Below, piece by piece: positions 44,490-53,482 of a DNA stretch of 64,000 bases (position 1 is its first letter; each line of letters starts with the position of its first letter). Both the position numbers and the translations under genes were made by a program. The notes under the pieces are model-generated. The model was not told the DNA's origin and did no database searches. It was given only the letters and a program-made list of their open reading frames with translations. Source of the stretch: UBA7328 sp002471345 (GTDB lineage: Bacteria > Bacteroidota > Bacteroidia > Chitinophagales > Saprospiraceae); the NCBI GenBank assembly GCA_964011275.1, contig CAXGOB010000020.1, positions 5,652 to 69,651 on the forward strand. The letters are read 5' to 3'.

Positions 44490-46154
44490 TCATTTCTTCT
44501 CAAATTTTAGATTGGTCACTCTTCCAGCATCCAATTCAAACCCTTCTATTTTTCCATTTGATCTGTGAAATCGTACCAAATCACCATCTGTGGTAAATAT
44601 ATCCTTGCCATAAATAACTAGCTCCTGGGCTTCATAATTAGCAATTTTTATTTTTAAAGTTTCACCCTCTTTAAAGAGTAAATAGGTGGCATCTAACTCC
44701 TTACTATAGAATTGGCCAGTATAATCTTCAGTGTCTAATTTGGAAAGATCAGTTGACTCTTTTCTTTTACAAGTAGTTTCATTGCCTTCTTGAAATACGG
44801 TAAGAATTTGAGTTTCGTCTTTTTTCAACTCTGAGAAAACAAATTGTATGGAAGGGTCATTAGTTATTTCGTATGTGTTTCCAGTTGTGTTGACAATTTT
44901 GTATGTGGATTTATTCCAACTCTGTAGAACATTGAGAGAATCATTTTTTATGCTTATTTCCAATTGTGCTCCGACTTGAATTTCATAATTTCCAACTAAC
45001 TGATTTAGAGTGAATTCTGGCTCTTGATTGGTGGCAATCTGAGTTTCAGAATTGTTTTCTTTTAATGATGGATCTATGAATTTATCATAGAGTAAAATGT
45101 CAGCTATTTGAAAGGATTTAGCAGTTGGGTTTGCATCACCTCTATTGGCCAGAATAATTATTGAGAGTTGCTCTTCAGGAAATCTCATCAATTGAGCACG
45201 GTACCCGGCAAGAGAGCCACCATGACTCACTGTCTTAAGGCCTTTATAAATGTCCTTATGTAAGGCAAAAGCATAGCCACTACTTTCCCCATTATTTAAT
45301 AACCCCTCAATATGCATTTTCTCAATAATGTCTTGACCTCCTTTTCCTAGTTTATTATCATAAAAATTCTGATCCCATAAGAAGAGATCCTCTATACTTG
45401 AATAGACTCCACCAGATCCAACAAGGTCAAATCTCATAATTAAATTATCATATCCTTCTTTCTCTCTTTTTCGATAGCTAAAAACACGATTTCTAATCAA
45501 ATCAGTATTGTCATCATAAAATAGAGTGTTACGCATTCCTAAGGGCTGAAAAATGTTTTTATGAGCAAATTCTTTCAAAGATTGGCCTGCTGCTTTTTCT
45601 ATTATCATAGCAAGCATGAAATAGCATGAGTTACTGTATAAGTATTTTTCTCCAGGAGTAAAATTTAACTCCTCTTGTCTTTTTATAAGCTCGTAAACTT
45701 CATCTTCATCTGTATTGTCCAGATAGTTTCTACCTTTTAAATACATCAGGGTTAAGTAATCTCTCACTCCACTGGTATGATGTATAAAGTGTCGAATAGT
45801 TAGAGGTGAATTATATTCAGGAAAGTCTGGTAGATATTTCTGAATTTCATCATCTAGGTCCAGTTTTCCTTGTTCTTCTAAGAGTAAAATGCTAAAAGTT
45901 ACAAACTGTTTAGACACTGAACCTATATAAAAAACAGAAGATGGAGTTATTTTAATATCGTGTTCTAAATCACCAATTCCATATCCTTTTGAATATACTA
46001 GCTCTCCATTTTTTATAACTCCTAAGGCGCAACCTGGAACATCTGCCTGGTCCCATTCTATAAAAATGCTGTCTATTGTTTGGCTTTCTTTAATTTGTCC
46101 ATATGATACAATAGAGAGGAAACAGAATGTCAAGAGTGAAATATAACTTTTCAT
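44490..46154 (-). CDS. Serine hydrolase of the class C beta-lactamase/PBP fold, with C-terminal lipocalin-like domain
   Basis: A 554-residue secreted protein (signal ending VSYGQ). The S-x-x-K motif is S79-V-S-K82 in YIGSVSKQF, the Y-x-N motif is Y173-S-N175, and the third box is SHGGSLAGYR. These mark penicillin-binding-type hydrolases such as AmpC/EstB-like esterases and D-peptidases. Residues about 380-554 form a beta-rich tail (EFTLNQLVGNYEIQV, DYTGQFYSKELDATYLL), as in many Bacteroidota members. True beta-lactamase activity is not implied; peptide or ester hydrolysis is more likely. The gene is preceded by 60 bases and a methyltransferase on the same strand. Confidence 0.88.
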   Translation of the reverse strand: MKSYISLLTFCFLSIVSYGQIKESQTIDSIFIEWDQADVPGCALGVIKNGELVYSKGYGIGDLEHDIKITPSSVFYIGSVSKQFVTFSILLLEEQGKLDLDDEIQKYLPDFPEYNSPLTIRHFIHHTSGVRDYLTLMYLKGRNYLDNTDEDEVYELIKRQEELNFTPGEKYLYSNSCYFMLAMIIEKAAGQSLKEFAHKNIFQPLGMRNTLFYDDNTDLIRNRVFSYRKREKEGYDNLIMRFDLVGSGGVYSSIEDLFLWDQNFYDNKLGKGGQDIIEKMHIEGLLNNGESSGYAFALHKDIYKGLKTVSHGGSLAGYRAQLMRFPEEQLSIIILANRGDANPTAKSFQIADILLYDKFIDPSLKENNSETQIATNQEPEFTLNQLVGNYEIQVGAQLEISIKNDSLNVLQSWNKSTYKIVNTTGNTYEITNDPSIQFVFSELKKDETQILTVFQEGNETTCKRKESTDLSKLDTEDYTGQFYSKELDATYLLFKEGETLKIKIANYEAQELVIYGKDIFTTDGDLVRFHRSNGKIEGFELDAGRVTNLKFEKK

Positions 46155-46214
46155 ATTTTTAGATTTAATTGATGCTCAAGGCTTTGAATTCCATTGTTAT
46201 TCTTGATAGTAATA

Positions 46215-46901
46215 TTATGGAATAACAGCTTCAAATACGGTCAAAGTTTCAATAAATTGGTCGCCTTTTTTCTCATAAGCTCCAGGGAATTTTTCAATGT
46301 TTTCCATGAATAACTTATCCTCAAAATAGTAATCTCTGAATGGCCCTTTAGTTTCTCCAACGATCCTTACTTTCATGCCCCATTCGTTCATCAAACTAAT
46401 GCTCCGGTTTTTATCTGCCATACTTGATTGAATGAAAATAAGCCTGCCTCCAGATTTTACAAGTTTGTGCGCATCATTAATAAGAGTATCGATGAAATAT
46501 CTATAATATCGCTTACCAGATTTTGCAAATGGAGGATTTGTAATCAAAACATCAAAAGGCCCTTTGTTAATATGAGTCCAATCTGCAACAACATATTCAA
46601 CTGGAAGGTCAATTTGATTTTTCTTGAGATTATGACGGGTATTATCAAGTATTGGACGGTTAATCTCTGTAACTGTAAGTTTCTTCGGCTTTTTTTGAGC
46701 AATTAAAATAGTATGATTTCCACACCCACTTCCCAATTCAAGTACATCATCGCTCTTAAATTCTAAATCAAGGATCATGTTGCCCAGATGTATACCATGG
46801 GGTGTTGGGTTCCAAACACCTTCTGGTACATCTAGATTTATTGATACCTCTCCAAATGTCAGTGTGAGTTCTTGTGGATAAAGATTATTTCCTTGGCTCA
46901 T
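46215..46901 (-). CDS. SAM-dependent methyltransferase with NPPF motif
   Basis: A 228-residue methyltransferase. Motif I is LELGSGCGNHTILIA (about residue 56) and motif IV is VLITNPPFAKSG (about 115), the amino-group-modifying signature shared by tRNA1(Val)-adenine, protein glutamine and rRNA guanine methyltransferases. The N-terminal LDVPEGVWNPTPHG is characteristic of the HemK/PrmC- and RsmC-like group. I cannot fix the substrate. It lies upstream of the serine hydrolase on the same strand (60-base gap). Confidence 0.8.
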   Translation of the reverse strand: MSQGNNLYPQELTLTFGEVSINLDVPEGVWNPTPHGIHLGNMILDLEFKSDDVLELGSGCGNHTILIAQKKPKKLTVTEINRPILDNTRHNLKKNQIDLPVEYVVADWTHINKGPFDVLITNPPFAKSGKRYYRYFIDTLINDAHKLVKSGGRLIFIQSSMADKNRSISLMNEWGMKVRIVGETKGPFRDYYFEDKLFMENIEKFPGAYEKKGDQFIETLTVFEAVIP

Positions 46902-47206
46902 TAAAATTAAATTATGCTGAAAGAATATGTTTAATAATTCTCAAAAATCCTATCTCTCTCTTATTTAAAAACCATTCAATCATCATGAGGTTTTATATAG
47001 GATTACCCTGAGTATTGTTGAATTTTAGATATAATAGTTCATTTTGACCCTTTAAAAGTTACCTGTCCAATGTTTAATTAACTTTGGTCCGTCTTCCTAT
47101 TTTCATCCAAATTAAGTCAAAATTCTTTTGATGAAATAGGTTTTTAAAATAGATAATCAGATTATATTTTTTTTCAAATTTTAGTGGATTCAAATTAAGA
47201 GGAGAT
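46902..47206. other. Divergent intergenic region
   Basis: About 305 bases between two outward-reading genes. It must contain both promoters, but no box fits the -7 consensus well and no palindrome was noticed. Confidence 0.35.
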
Positions 47207-48451
47207 ATGCTTGAAATTTTTAGAAGTTGGATTATCGATCAGGGACTGGAATTAGCAATAGCCGATATTTTAGCTAGAGCTTTATTGTTTGTTTTGATTA
47301 TTGTCTTAAGTTTTATCGTCTATCTGTTTGCAAAACATTTTATACTAAAAGGACTCACCGCAATTATTGGTCGTACAGCAACAGAATGGGATGATGTGAT
47401 TTTACATAAAAGAGTATTTAATCGCCTTGCGCTCCTTGTTCCAGCTATAGTTGTTTACATGTCTATAGCTGTCCCTTTTCAGGGATATGATTGGCTGATA
47501 GCTTTGATAAATGGACTTGTTTTAATCTATATGATTGCAATGGGATTGCTTGCTATTGATGCTTTTCTAAATGCTTCACTTGTCATTTACTCCTCATATG
47601 AGGTGTCCAATAGAATCCCGATTAAGGGCTTTATTCAGGTTTTTAAAATCATAGTATATTTTACCAGTGGGATATTTATAATTTCTATTTTACTGAATAA
47701 AACCCCTATTTATTTATTTAGCAGCCTTGGGGCTCTTACGGCTGTTTTGATGTTTATTTTTAAGGATGCCATCCTAGGTTTTGTAGCTGGAATACAATTG
47801 TCAGCGAATAAAATGGTGGCTAATGGAGATTGGATTGAGATGCCAAAATATGGCGCTAACGGCGACATTATAGAAATTGCTTTAACCACAGTTAAGGTCC
47901 AAAATTGGGATAAAACAATTACTACTATTCCCACCTATGCTCTCATCACAGAATCATTTAAAAATTGGCGTGGCATGTCTGATTCAGGTGGAAGGAGAAT
48001 TAAGCGATCCATAAACCTGGATATAAATACTATTAAATTTTGTACTGAAGAAATGTTGGATCAGTTTAGTAAAATCCAATACATCTCCAGTTACATTGAA
48101 AAAAAGAAAAAAGAAGTCAAAGAAGTAAATGAATTGGAGAAAGTGGATAGTTCCAGTCTTGTGAATGGAAGAAGGATGACTAATATTGGAACATTTCGGG
48201 CATATGTTGAATCTTACTTGCACAACCATCCAATGATCAATAAGGAAATGACACTGTTAGTGAGGCAGCTTGCTCCAACTGAACACGGCTTGCCGATAGA
48301 AATATATGTCTTTAGTAAAAATCAGGAATGGGCAAAATATGAAAGTATACAAGCCAATATTTTTGATCATTTGTTGGCTGTCATTCCGGAATTTCAATTG
48401 CGAGTGTTTCAAGATCCAAGTGGCTTAGATTTTAGCAAATTGAAGTCATGA
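47207..48451 (+). CDS. MscS-family mechanosensitive channel, YbdG-like
   Basis: A 414-residue channel. Four or five N-terminal helices are followed by the pore region (VLMFIFKDAILGFVAGIQLSANKMVANGDWIEM), in which the helix TM3 and first beta-domain strand are clear. The beta domain includes GDIIEIALTTVKVQNWDKTITTIPTYALI, the family signature. The C-terminal cytoplasmic part is longer than in small MscS and has the inserted IKRSINLDINTIKF strand found in YbdG-like members. It releases solutes upon osmotic downshock. It stands alone. Confidence 0.92.
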   Translation: MLEIFRSWIIDQGLELAIADILARALLFVLIIVLSFIVYLFAKHFILKGLTAIIGRTATEWDDVILHKRVFNRLALLVPAIVVYMSIAVPFQGYDWLIALINGLVLIYMIAMGLLAIDAFLNASLVIYSSYEVSNRIPIKGFIQVFKIIVYFTSGIFIISILLNKTPIYLFSSLGALTAVLMFIFKDAILGFVAGIQLSANKMVANGDWIEMPKYGANGDIIEIALTTVKVQNWDKTITTIPTYALITESFKNWRGMSDSGGRRIKRSINLDINTIKFCTEEMLDQFSKIQYISSYIEKKKKEVKEVNELEKVDSSSLVNGRRMTNIGTFRAYVESYLHNHPMINKEMTLLVRQLAPTEHGLPIEIYVFSKNQEWAKYESIQANIFDHLLAVIPEFQLRVFQDPSGLDFSKLKS

Positions 48452-48453
48452 TC

Positions 48454-48707
48454 TTACATTGTCACTTGATATCTTTCTTTAGCAAATAGAACGTTTTCTG
48501 CATCTTCTTCTAGGTTACTCATGATGGCTAAAAGAGCTTGATGTTCGATGGCTTTTTGTTCCTTATCCTCATTCCAATTATTCATTAGAAAAGCCAGAAG
48601 AATATTGATCATAACTAACTGTATTTCACCAAAAGAATATATTCGATACTTTCCAATTTTGTTTTTATCTACATTCTTTCACGAAACCTTCTAAATAATT
48701 TCATCAT
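48454..48707 (-). pseudogene. Relic of a DUF6090 gene
   Basis: Minus-strand ATG at 48707 begins MMKLFRRFRERM, the family N-terminus, and stops at once. One frame over, KIGKYRIYSFGEIQLVMINILLAFLMNNWNE follows (membrane helix and N-x-W exit), continuing to QALLAIMSNLEED and a stop at 48454-48456. The protein is cut to about 80 residues and is frameshifted near 48670. DUF6090 proteins are usually about 240 residues, so both a shift and a 3' loss occurred. Confidence 0.65.
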
Positions 48708-48989
48708 CGATTTTTGTTTGTTCTATCATCTACTCTCTGACAATCAATATTGACACTATACTTCATACTCTTTATATCAGATAAGTATATGTCTTTGAAA
48801 ATCAGATGATTATTATATTCTAGATGTTTCGAAAGACGCAACATGGAATTTGGGAATAAGTCTTTAATTTTGATTTGTTCTTATTTCTCCTGTTATTAGT
48901 TGATCTAATATAGTGAACCACTATGATCAATTAATTACATATCCCACCTCATTTGTCATTACCACAATACTTTCCCATCTTCACCACTC

Positions 48990-50282
48990 ATGGGATCACA
49001 ACAAAAACATAAGATAGGATTATTAGGTAGCACTTCTGTTGTAGTAGGAAATATGATTGGATCCGGCATTTTTTTGTTGCCTGCTTCATTAGCCATGTAC
49101 GGTGGTATAGGAATAGTAGGATGGGTATGTTCTGCTGCTGGGGCTGTGTTATTATCTTTGATGTTTGCAGAGTTGGGCCAGTACGCTCCTGATTCTATTG
49201 GAGGTCCTTATGTCTTCAGTAGGATGGGATTGGGTGATTTTGCAGGGTTCCTTGTAGCATGGGGATATTGGATATCTATATGGTCTACAAATGCTGCTAT
49301 TGCTGTGGCCTTAGTGGGGTACCTCAAAGTTTTTTTACCCATATTGGATACTTCTATTCCTTTAGCTGTAGGAACTGGATTAGGTTTTTTATGGCTATTC
49401 ACATGGATTAACTCTAAACCTCTAAAGACCGTAGCAAGTATTCAAATCATTACAACTATTCTTAAAGTAGCACCTATTTTATTGATAGGAATTATCGGTA
49501 TATTTTATGTCAATTGGGATCATTTTTTACCCTTTAATGCAAGTGAAGAATCTAATTTCACAGCTATCACAAATGCTGCGACCTTAACACTTTTTGCTTT
49601 TTTAGGAATGGAGAGTGCTGTAATTGTGAGTGGCGATACAGAAAATGCTAAAAGTACGGTGAGGAAATCTACAATCTATGGTACACTCATCACTATAGTG
49701 GTCTACATATCAAGTGCAATAGCGATCCTAGGAATTGTTCCTCCAGAATCTTTGATGACATCGAATGCTCCTTTTGCGGATGCCGCGGAGATTTTTATAG
49801 GCCCATCTGCCAGATATGTGGTGGCAGGGTGTGCTGTCATCGCCACTATTGGAGCGCTCAATGGATGGATACTCCTTCAAGGAAGGATCCCTATGGCTGC
49901 AGCTCAGGACAAATTATTTCCAACTATTTTTGGGAAAAAGAATGAGAATGGATCACCAATTCTTGGAATAATATTGTCTAGTATATTGGCATCAGTATTA
50001 ATGGTATTCAGCTTTTCAGAAAGTCTCATTGATGCATTTAAATTTATGATAACCCTTTCCACCCTCTCCGTTATTATTCCATATCTATTTTCTGCTGGTA
50101 GTTTGGCTATACTGGGGTTCCAGAATGATGGGCCCCAAATTTCTAAGAAGATCATTTTAGCATTTGCCACATTTATATTTTGTCTATGGTTGCTTTATGG
50201 TTGTGGTGCTGAGATCGTATTTTATGGGTTCTTTTTATTGATGATGGGAGTTCCTTTTTATGCTTATTTGAAAAGAGGATGA
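48990..50282 (+). CDS. APC-superfamily amino-acid permease/antiporter, AdiC-like
   Basis: A 430-residue transporter with about 12 helices. The first helix carries STSVVVGNMIGSGIFLLP, the G(S/A)G substrate-backbone motif of the family, and the sixth has TLFAFLGMESAVIVSGDTENA, where AdiC holds its gating Trp/Glu region. The closest known group is the arginine/agmatine and putrescine exchangers (AdiC, PotE, CadB). No decarboxylase gene is near, so simple uptake is possible. The start ATG is at 48990. Confidence 0.9.
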   Translation: MGSQQKHKIGLLGSTSVVVGNMIGSGIFLLPASLAMYGGIGIVGWVCSAAGAVLLSLMFAELGQYAPDSIGGPYVFSRMGLGDFAGFLVAWGYWISIWSTNAAIAVALVGYLKVFLPILDTSIPLAVGTGLGFLWLFTWINSKPLKTVASIQIITTILKVAPILLIGIIGIFYVNWDHFLPFNASEESNFTAITNAATLTLFAFLGMESAVIVSGDTENAKSTVRKSTIYGTLITIVVYISSAIAILGIVPPESLMTSNAPFADAAEIFIGPSARYVVAGCAVIATIGALNGWILLQGRIPMAAAQDKLFPTIFGKKNENGSPILGIILSSILASVLMVFSFSESLIDAFKFMITLSTLSVIIPYLFSAGSLAILGFQNDGPQISKKIILAFATFIFCLWLLYGCGAEIVFYGFFLLMMGVPFYAYLKRG

Positions 50283-50488
50283 TGGGCTAATCTTTTGATC
50301 TGATAATTGGATGAGTAAAATTGATAAAGTAGAAAGTGAAGATGAATTTGAAGTAAAAAGGGTATGTAAAGGGCTTCATTCGAGATTTTGCAAAACTGGG
50401 AGATTTTCAACTAAAAAAGAACAAAGCGTATATCATTTTCATCGGATTCTAGCTGGAGGTCGTAGTCTTTTTGTAGGCTATTAAAATC

Positions 50489-50518
50489 AGAAAGTGGTCC
50501 GAAACCGAACCACTTTCT
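50489..50518. terminator. Hairpin between convergent genes
   Basis: AGAAAGTGGT at 50489-50498 and ACCACTTTCT at 50509-50518 form a perfect ten-pair stem around a ten-base loop. It serves the lipoprotein gene on the minus strand and possibly the permease transcript. Confidence 0.65.
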
Positions 50519-50545
50519 AATCCTAAAAACGTCATTAACCAACTA

Positions 50546-51300
50546 TTAATCTAAGTAGTCTGCAAAGGTGCCATCAGCATTAAATTCAATTTCTACTTCA
50601 TCATTTAATACTGCGATATATGAACCATGCTCATCTAGTTTGATAGAGTCAATGGTCGCATTTGAATGATTATTGGCCAAGTAAGTATCTATAACCTCTG
50701 GATATTCTCTAACATTTTCATCCGAATCTGATTCTCCTTCATCAGTGTCTTCTTCATCATTTTCCTCATCACCATTTTGGTCATCAGTGTCTTCTTCACA
50801 GTTTTCCTCATCACCATCTTGGTCATCGGTATCTTCTTCACTGTTTTCTTCATCACCATCTTGGTCAACAGTGTCTTCTTCATCGTTTTCCTCATCACCA
50901 TTTTGGTCATCAGTGTCTTCTTCACAGTTTTCCTCATCACCATTTTGGTCATCGGTATCTTCTTCACCGTTTTCTTCATCACCATTTTGGTCATCAGTAT
51001 CTTCTTCATCTATTAAGTTTCCTTCTGAATCGAAGCTGAGCTCAATCCCATCTGCAAGCTTTGCTACAAATGTTCCATCATCTTGTTTCGAAACCTCAAG
51101 AATGGAGGTGTTAGGATGATTAGTGCTCACATACTCATCAATAGATGGAGGGTATTCCGATGTGATAGAATCTTGTTTTAACATAAGATGTGTATTTGCT
51201 AATGACGAAGATTCGTGTAGATATCACTGTCTTTTGAACAAGGTGAAGCTGTTAAAATAATTACTAGGCATAGGAGTGCTAATTCAAAATACTTTTTCAT
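50546..51300 (-). CDS. Acidic repeat lipoprotein with two PepSY-like domains (frameshifted after the signal)
   Basis: ATG at 51300 begins a lipoprotein signal, MKKYFELALLCLVIILTASPC, followed by SKDSD. One missing base near 51222 (GATAT for GATTAT) shifts the frame. The rest is open from about 51220 (YLHESSSLANTHL) through an ATG at 51184 to 50546. It has three parts: a PepSY/BLIP-like domain (YPPSIDEYVSTNHPN to FDSEGNL), six 14-residue acidic repeats, and a second PepSY-like domain (YPEVIDTYLANNHSN to FNADGTFADYLD). The repeats are of the form EEDTDDQNGDEENx. Such a protein would be an extended, highly charged spacer between two small domains outside the cell. Function is unknown. From 51184 the product has no signal. 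Confidence 0.72.
50744..51014. repeat. 42-bp minisatellite (six units plus partial)
   Basis: Tandem 42-base units in frame, coding EEDTDDQNGDEENx. The last residue of the unit is the variable one (G, C, D, S, C, D). The unit length is divisible by three and all units lack stops in several frames, so extra open frames on both strands are a by-product. Confidence 0.9.
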
Positions 51301-51741
51301 TGAATAAATTTTTTTAACTCAAAGACTTAGAAGTTTAATACTTCATTTTTATTAAAGTCATCGAGTAGAGATTATGAAATAAAGTGCCGCATATTCAGGC
51401 CTGAATAATATTGACTTGGGTAGATTTGTGATCGATATTTACTAGATTTTCTGAATGTTAAAAATTTGGATGAAGAGTATATTTACTCTGTTATGATTAG
51501 TAAACAATGAGATAGAAAATTACCTTATGAAAAAATAGAATTAATCACAATTCGTACTAAAAAGTCACAGGTAACTTTATATGTTTGGATAGAAGTCATA
51601 GGATTTGAATGAGAAAAATGGTTTGATTTCAATTGTAATATTGATTAGTCATTTGATGATGAAATACCGTGTTTTCTGTATTGATGATTATCTTAATGAA
51701 ATCTCTATTTCAACAATAGTTTCAATAGTTAAATAAAAAAT
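51301..51741. other. Intergenic region without gene
   Basis: About 441 bases, AT-rich. No conserved frame, palindrome or terminator was recognised. Confidence 0.4.
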
Positions 51742-53379
51742 ATGAAAACCAAGTTTGATTTCATTATAGTAGGAGCAGGATCAGCAGGTTGTGTTTTAGC
51801 CAATAGGCTTACCGCCTCTGGGGAGTTTAATGTATTGCTTTTGGAAGCTGGTTCTCGAGATTGGCATCCATACATCCATATACCAGGAGGTTATCCAAAA
51901 TTACATAGATCAGCGCGTGATTGGCAGTTTTGGACTGAACCACAAGAGCATGTGGATGGACGAAAGATATATTTGCCAAGAGGTAAGACTTTAGGTGGAT
52001 CTAGCAGCACTAATGCTATGGCATATGTTAGAGGTAATCGAGAGGATTATAACGATTGGGCTACGGCAGGTTGTGAAGGATGGGATTTTGACAGTGTTTT
52101 ACCTTTTTTTAAGAAATCAGAGAACAATAGAAATATTGATGAATTGGACAAAGGATTTCACAACGACGAAGGTGAACTAGGAGTGGGATACGCTCAATAT
52201 CACGAAAGTCCATTGGCTCAAGCCTTTATTGACTCTTGTAAATCAATGGGACTACCTGAAGGAATAGATTATAATGGAGCAAAACAAAATGCGACATCCA
52301 AGTTCCAATTCACAATTAAAGATGGTAAAAGACACAGCACAGCCGCAGCATTTCTTAGCCCTATTAAAAATAGGAAGAATCTAATTGTTCTGACTGGAGC
52401 CGCTGTTGCGGAGATATTGATAAAGGATCAAAAAGCCGTTGGTGTAAAACTTTCAAAAAAGAAAGGAGGTGCTCAAGAATTCTATTGCGAGAAAGAAATA
52501 GTCCTTAGCGCTGGAGCATTTCAAAGCCCACAATTATTACAATTGTCAGGAATAGGAAATGCCGAGGAATTGAAAAATCATGGTATTCAAAGTAAACTTG
52601 ATCTTCCCGGAGTAGGAAAAAACCTCCATGATCACCTTTTCTTTTTTATATCAGCTCATACCAAAGAGAAAGTAGGGTTTAATCACAATGCCACCATTTG
52701 GAATCAAGCCAAGGACTTGGTCGGTTATCTGATCAACAAGAAGAACCCATTATCATGCAGCCCGCTAGAAGCTGTCTCATTTTTCAATTTAGATAACTAT
52801 AATGATAGAGTGAACTTCCAGTTTCATTTTGCTCCTTTCCATATTAATGATGGGCGTAATGAGGACTTATATGATTTTAATACTATTCCAACTGACAAGG
52901 ATGGGGCGACTATTTGTGCTTCATTATTACACCCGAGAAGTAGAGGTCATGTATCCCTTAAATCAAATGACCCGAAAGACGCCCCTTTGATTCAACCAAA
53001 TTTTTTAAGTGAAGAGTCGGATCTCAAAGATTTAGTAAAAGGTGCAAGAATAGCACTTGAAGTGTATGGACAGGATGCATTCAAGAATTTTATAGAAAAC
53101 CCTATAGAATTATCAGCTACAGATTCTGATGAGAAGATTGCAGCCTATGCTAAGAGAAGATTAGAGACCACATACCATCCCGTAGGGACATGTAAAATGG
53201 GAAAGGACGAAATGGCTGTCGTTAACACTGATCTTACCGTGAAAGGATTAGCAGGGTTGAGGGTGGTTGATGCTTCTATCATGCCGAAAATAGTTACTGG
53301 TAATACTAATGCTCCTGTGATCATGATAGGGGAGAAGGGGGCTGATATGATACTAGAGAAGTGGGGAAGCAAAAATTAG
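51742..53379 (+). CDS. GMC-family FAD oxidoreductase (choline/alcohol dehydrogenase-like)
   Basis: A 545-residue flavoenzyme that oxidises an alcohol, possibly choline. The ADP-binding motif is FIIVGAGSAGCVLANRL near residue 6; GMC signature 1 is PRGKTLGGSSSTNAMAYVRG and signature 2 is SAGAFQSPQLLQLSGIG. The C-terminal active-site part is TYHPVGTCKMGKD with His, and NTNAPVIMIGEKGAD. Length matches BetA-like enzymes, but specificity cannot be read from sequence alone. No signal peptide is present, so it acts in the cytoplasm. It has no operon partner here. Confidence 0.92.
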   Translation: MKTKFDFIIVGAGSAGCVLANRLTASGEFNVLLLEAGSRDWHPYIHIPGGYPKLHRSARDWQFWTEPQEHVDGRKIYLPRGKTLGGSSSTNAMAYVRGNREDYNDWATAGCEGWDFDSVLPFFKKSENNRNIDELDKGFHNDEGELGVGYAQYHESPLAQAFIDSCKSMGLPEGIDYNGAKQNATSKFQFTIKDGKRHSTAAAFLSPIKNRKNLIVLTGAAVAEILIKDQKAVGVKLSKKKGGAQEFYCEKEIVLSAGAFQSPQLLQLSGIGNAEELKNHGIQSKLDLPGVGKNLHDHLFFFISAHTKEKVGFNHNATIWNQAKDLVGYLINKKNPLSCSPLEAVSFFNLDNYNDRVNFQFHFAPFHINDGRNEDLYDFNTIPTDKDGATICASLLHPRSRGHVSLKSNDPKDAPLIQPNFLSEESDLKDLVKGARIALEVYGQDAFKNFIENPIELSATDSDEKIAAYAKRRLETTYHPVGTCKMGKDEMAVVNTDLTVKGLAGLRVVDASIMPKIVTGNTNAPVIMIGEKGADMILEKWGSKN

Positions 53380-53482
53380 TTTTTCAGTTAAAATAAAGGG
53401 GTAAAAATCACACGTTTTCTTAAGTAAAATAGCTAAGAATCATTGTTATTCTATGGACAGGAATTTTGTATCTTTCTAAATA

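Noticed and set aside
44490..46154. A true beta-lactamase conferring resistance
   Set aside because: The S-x-x-K, Y-x-N and HGG motifs are common to esterases and peptidases, and the C-terminal barrel domain is not found in AmpC-type lactamases.
50689..51119. Additional long open frames on both strands over the minisatellite
   Set aside because: They arise because the 42-bp unit lacks stops in several frames. Their products are low-complexity (SSSSFSSSPFWSS, MTKMVMKKTVKK) without start signals, while the acidic frame has domains on both sides.
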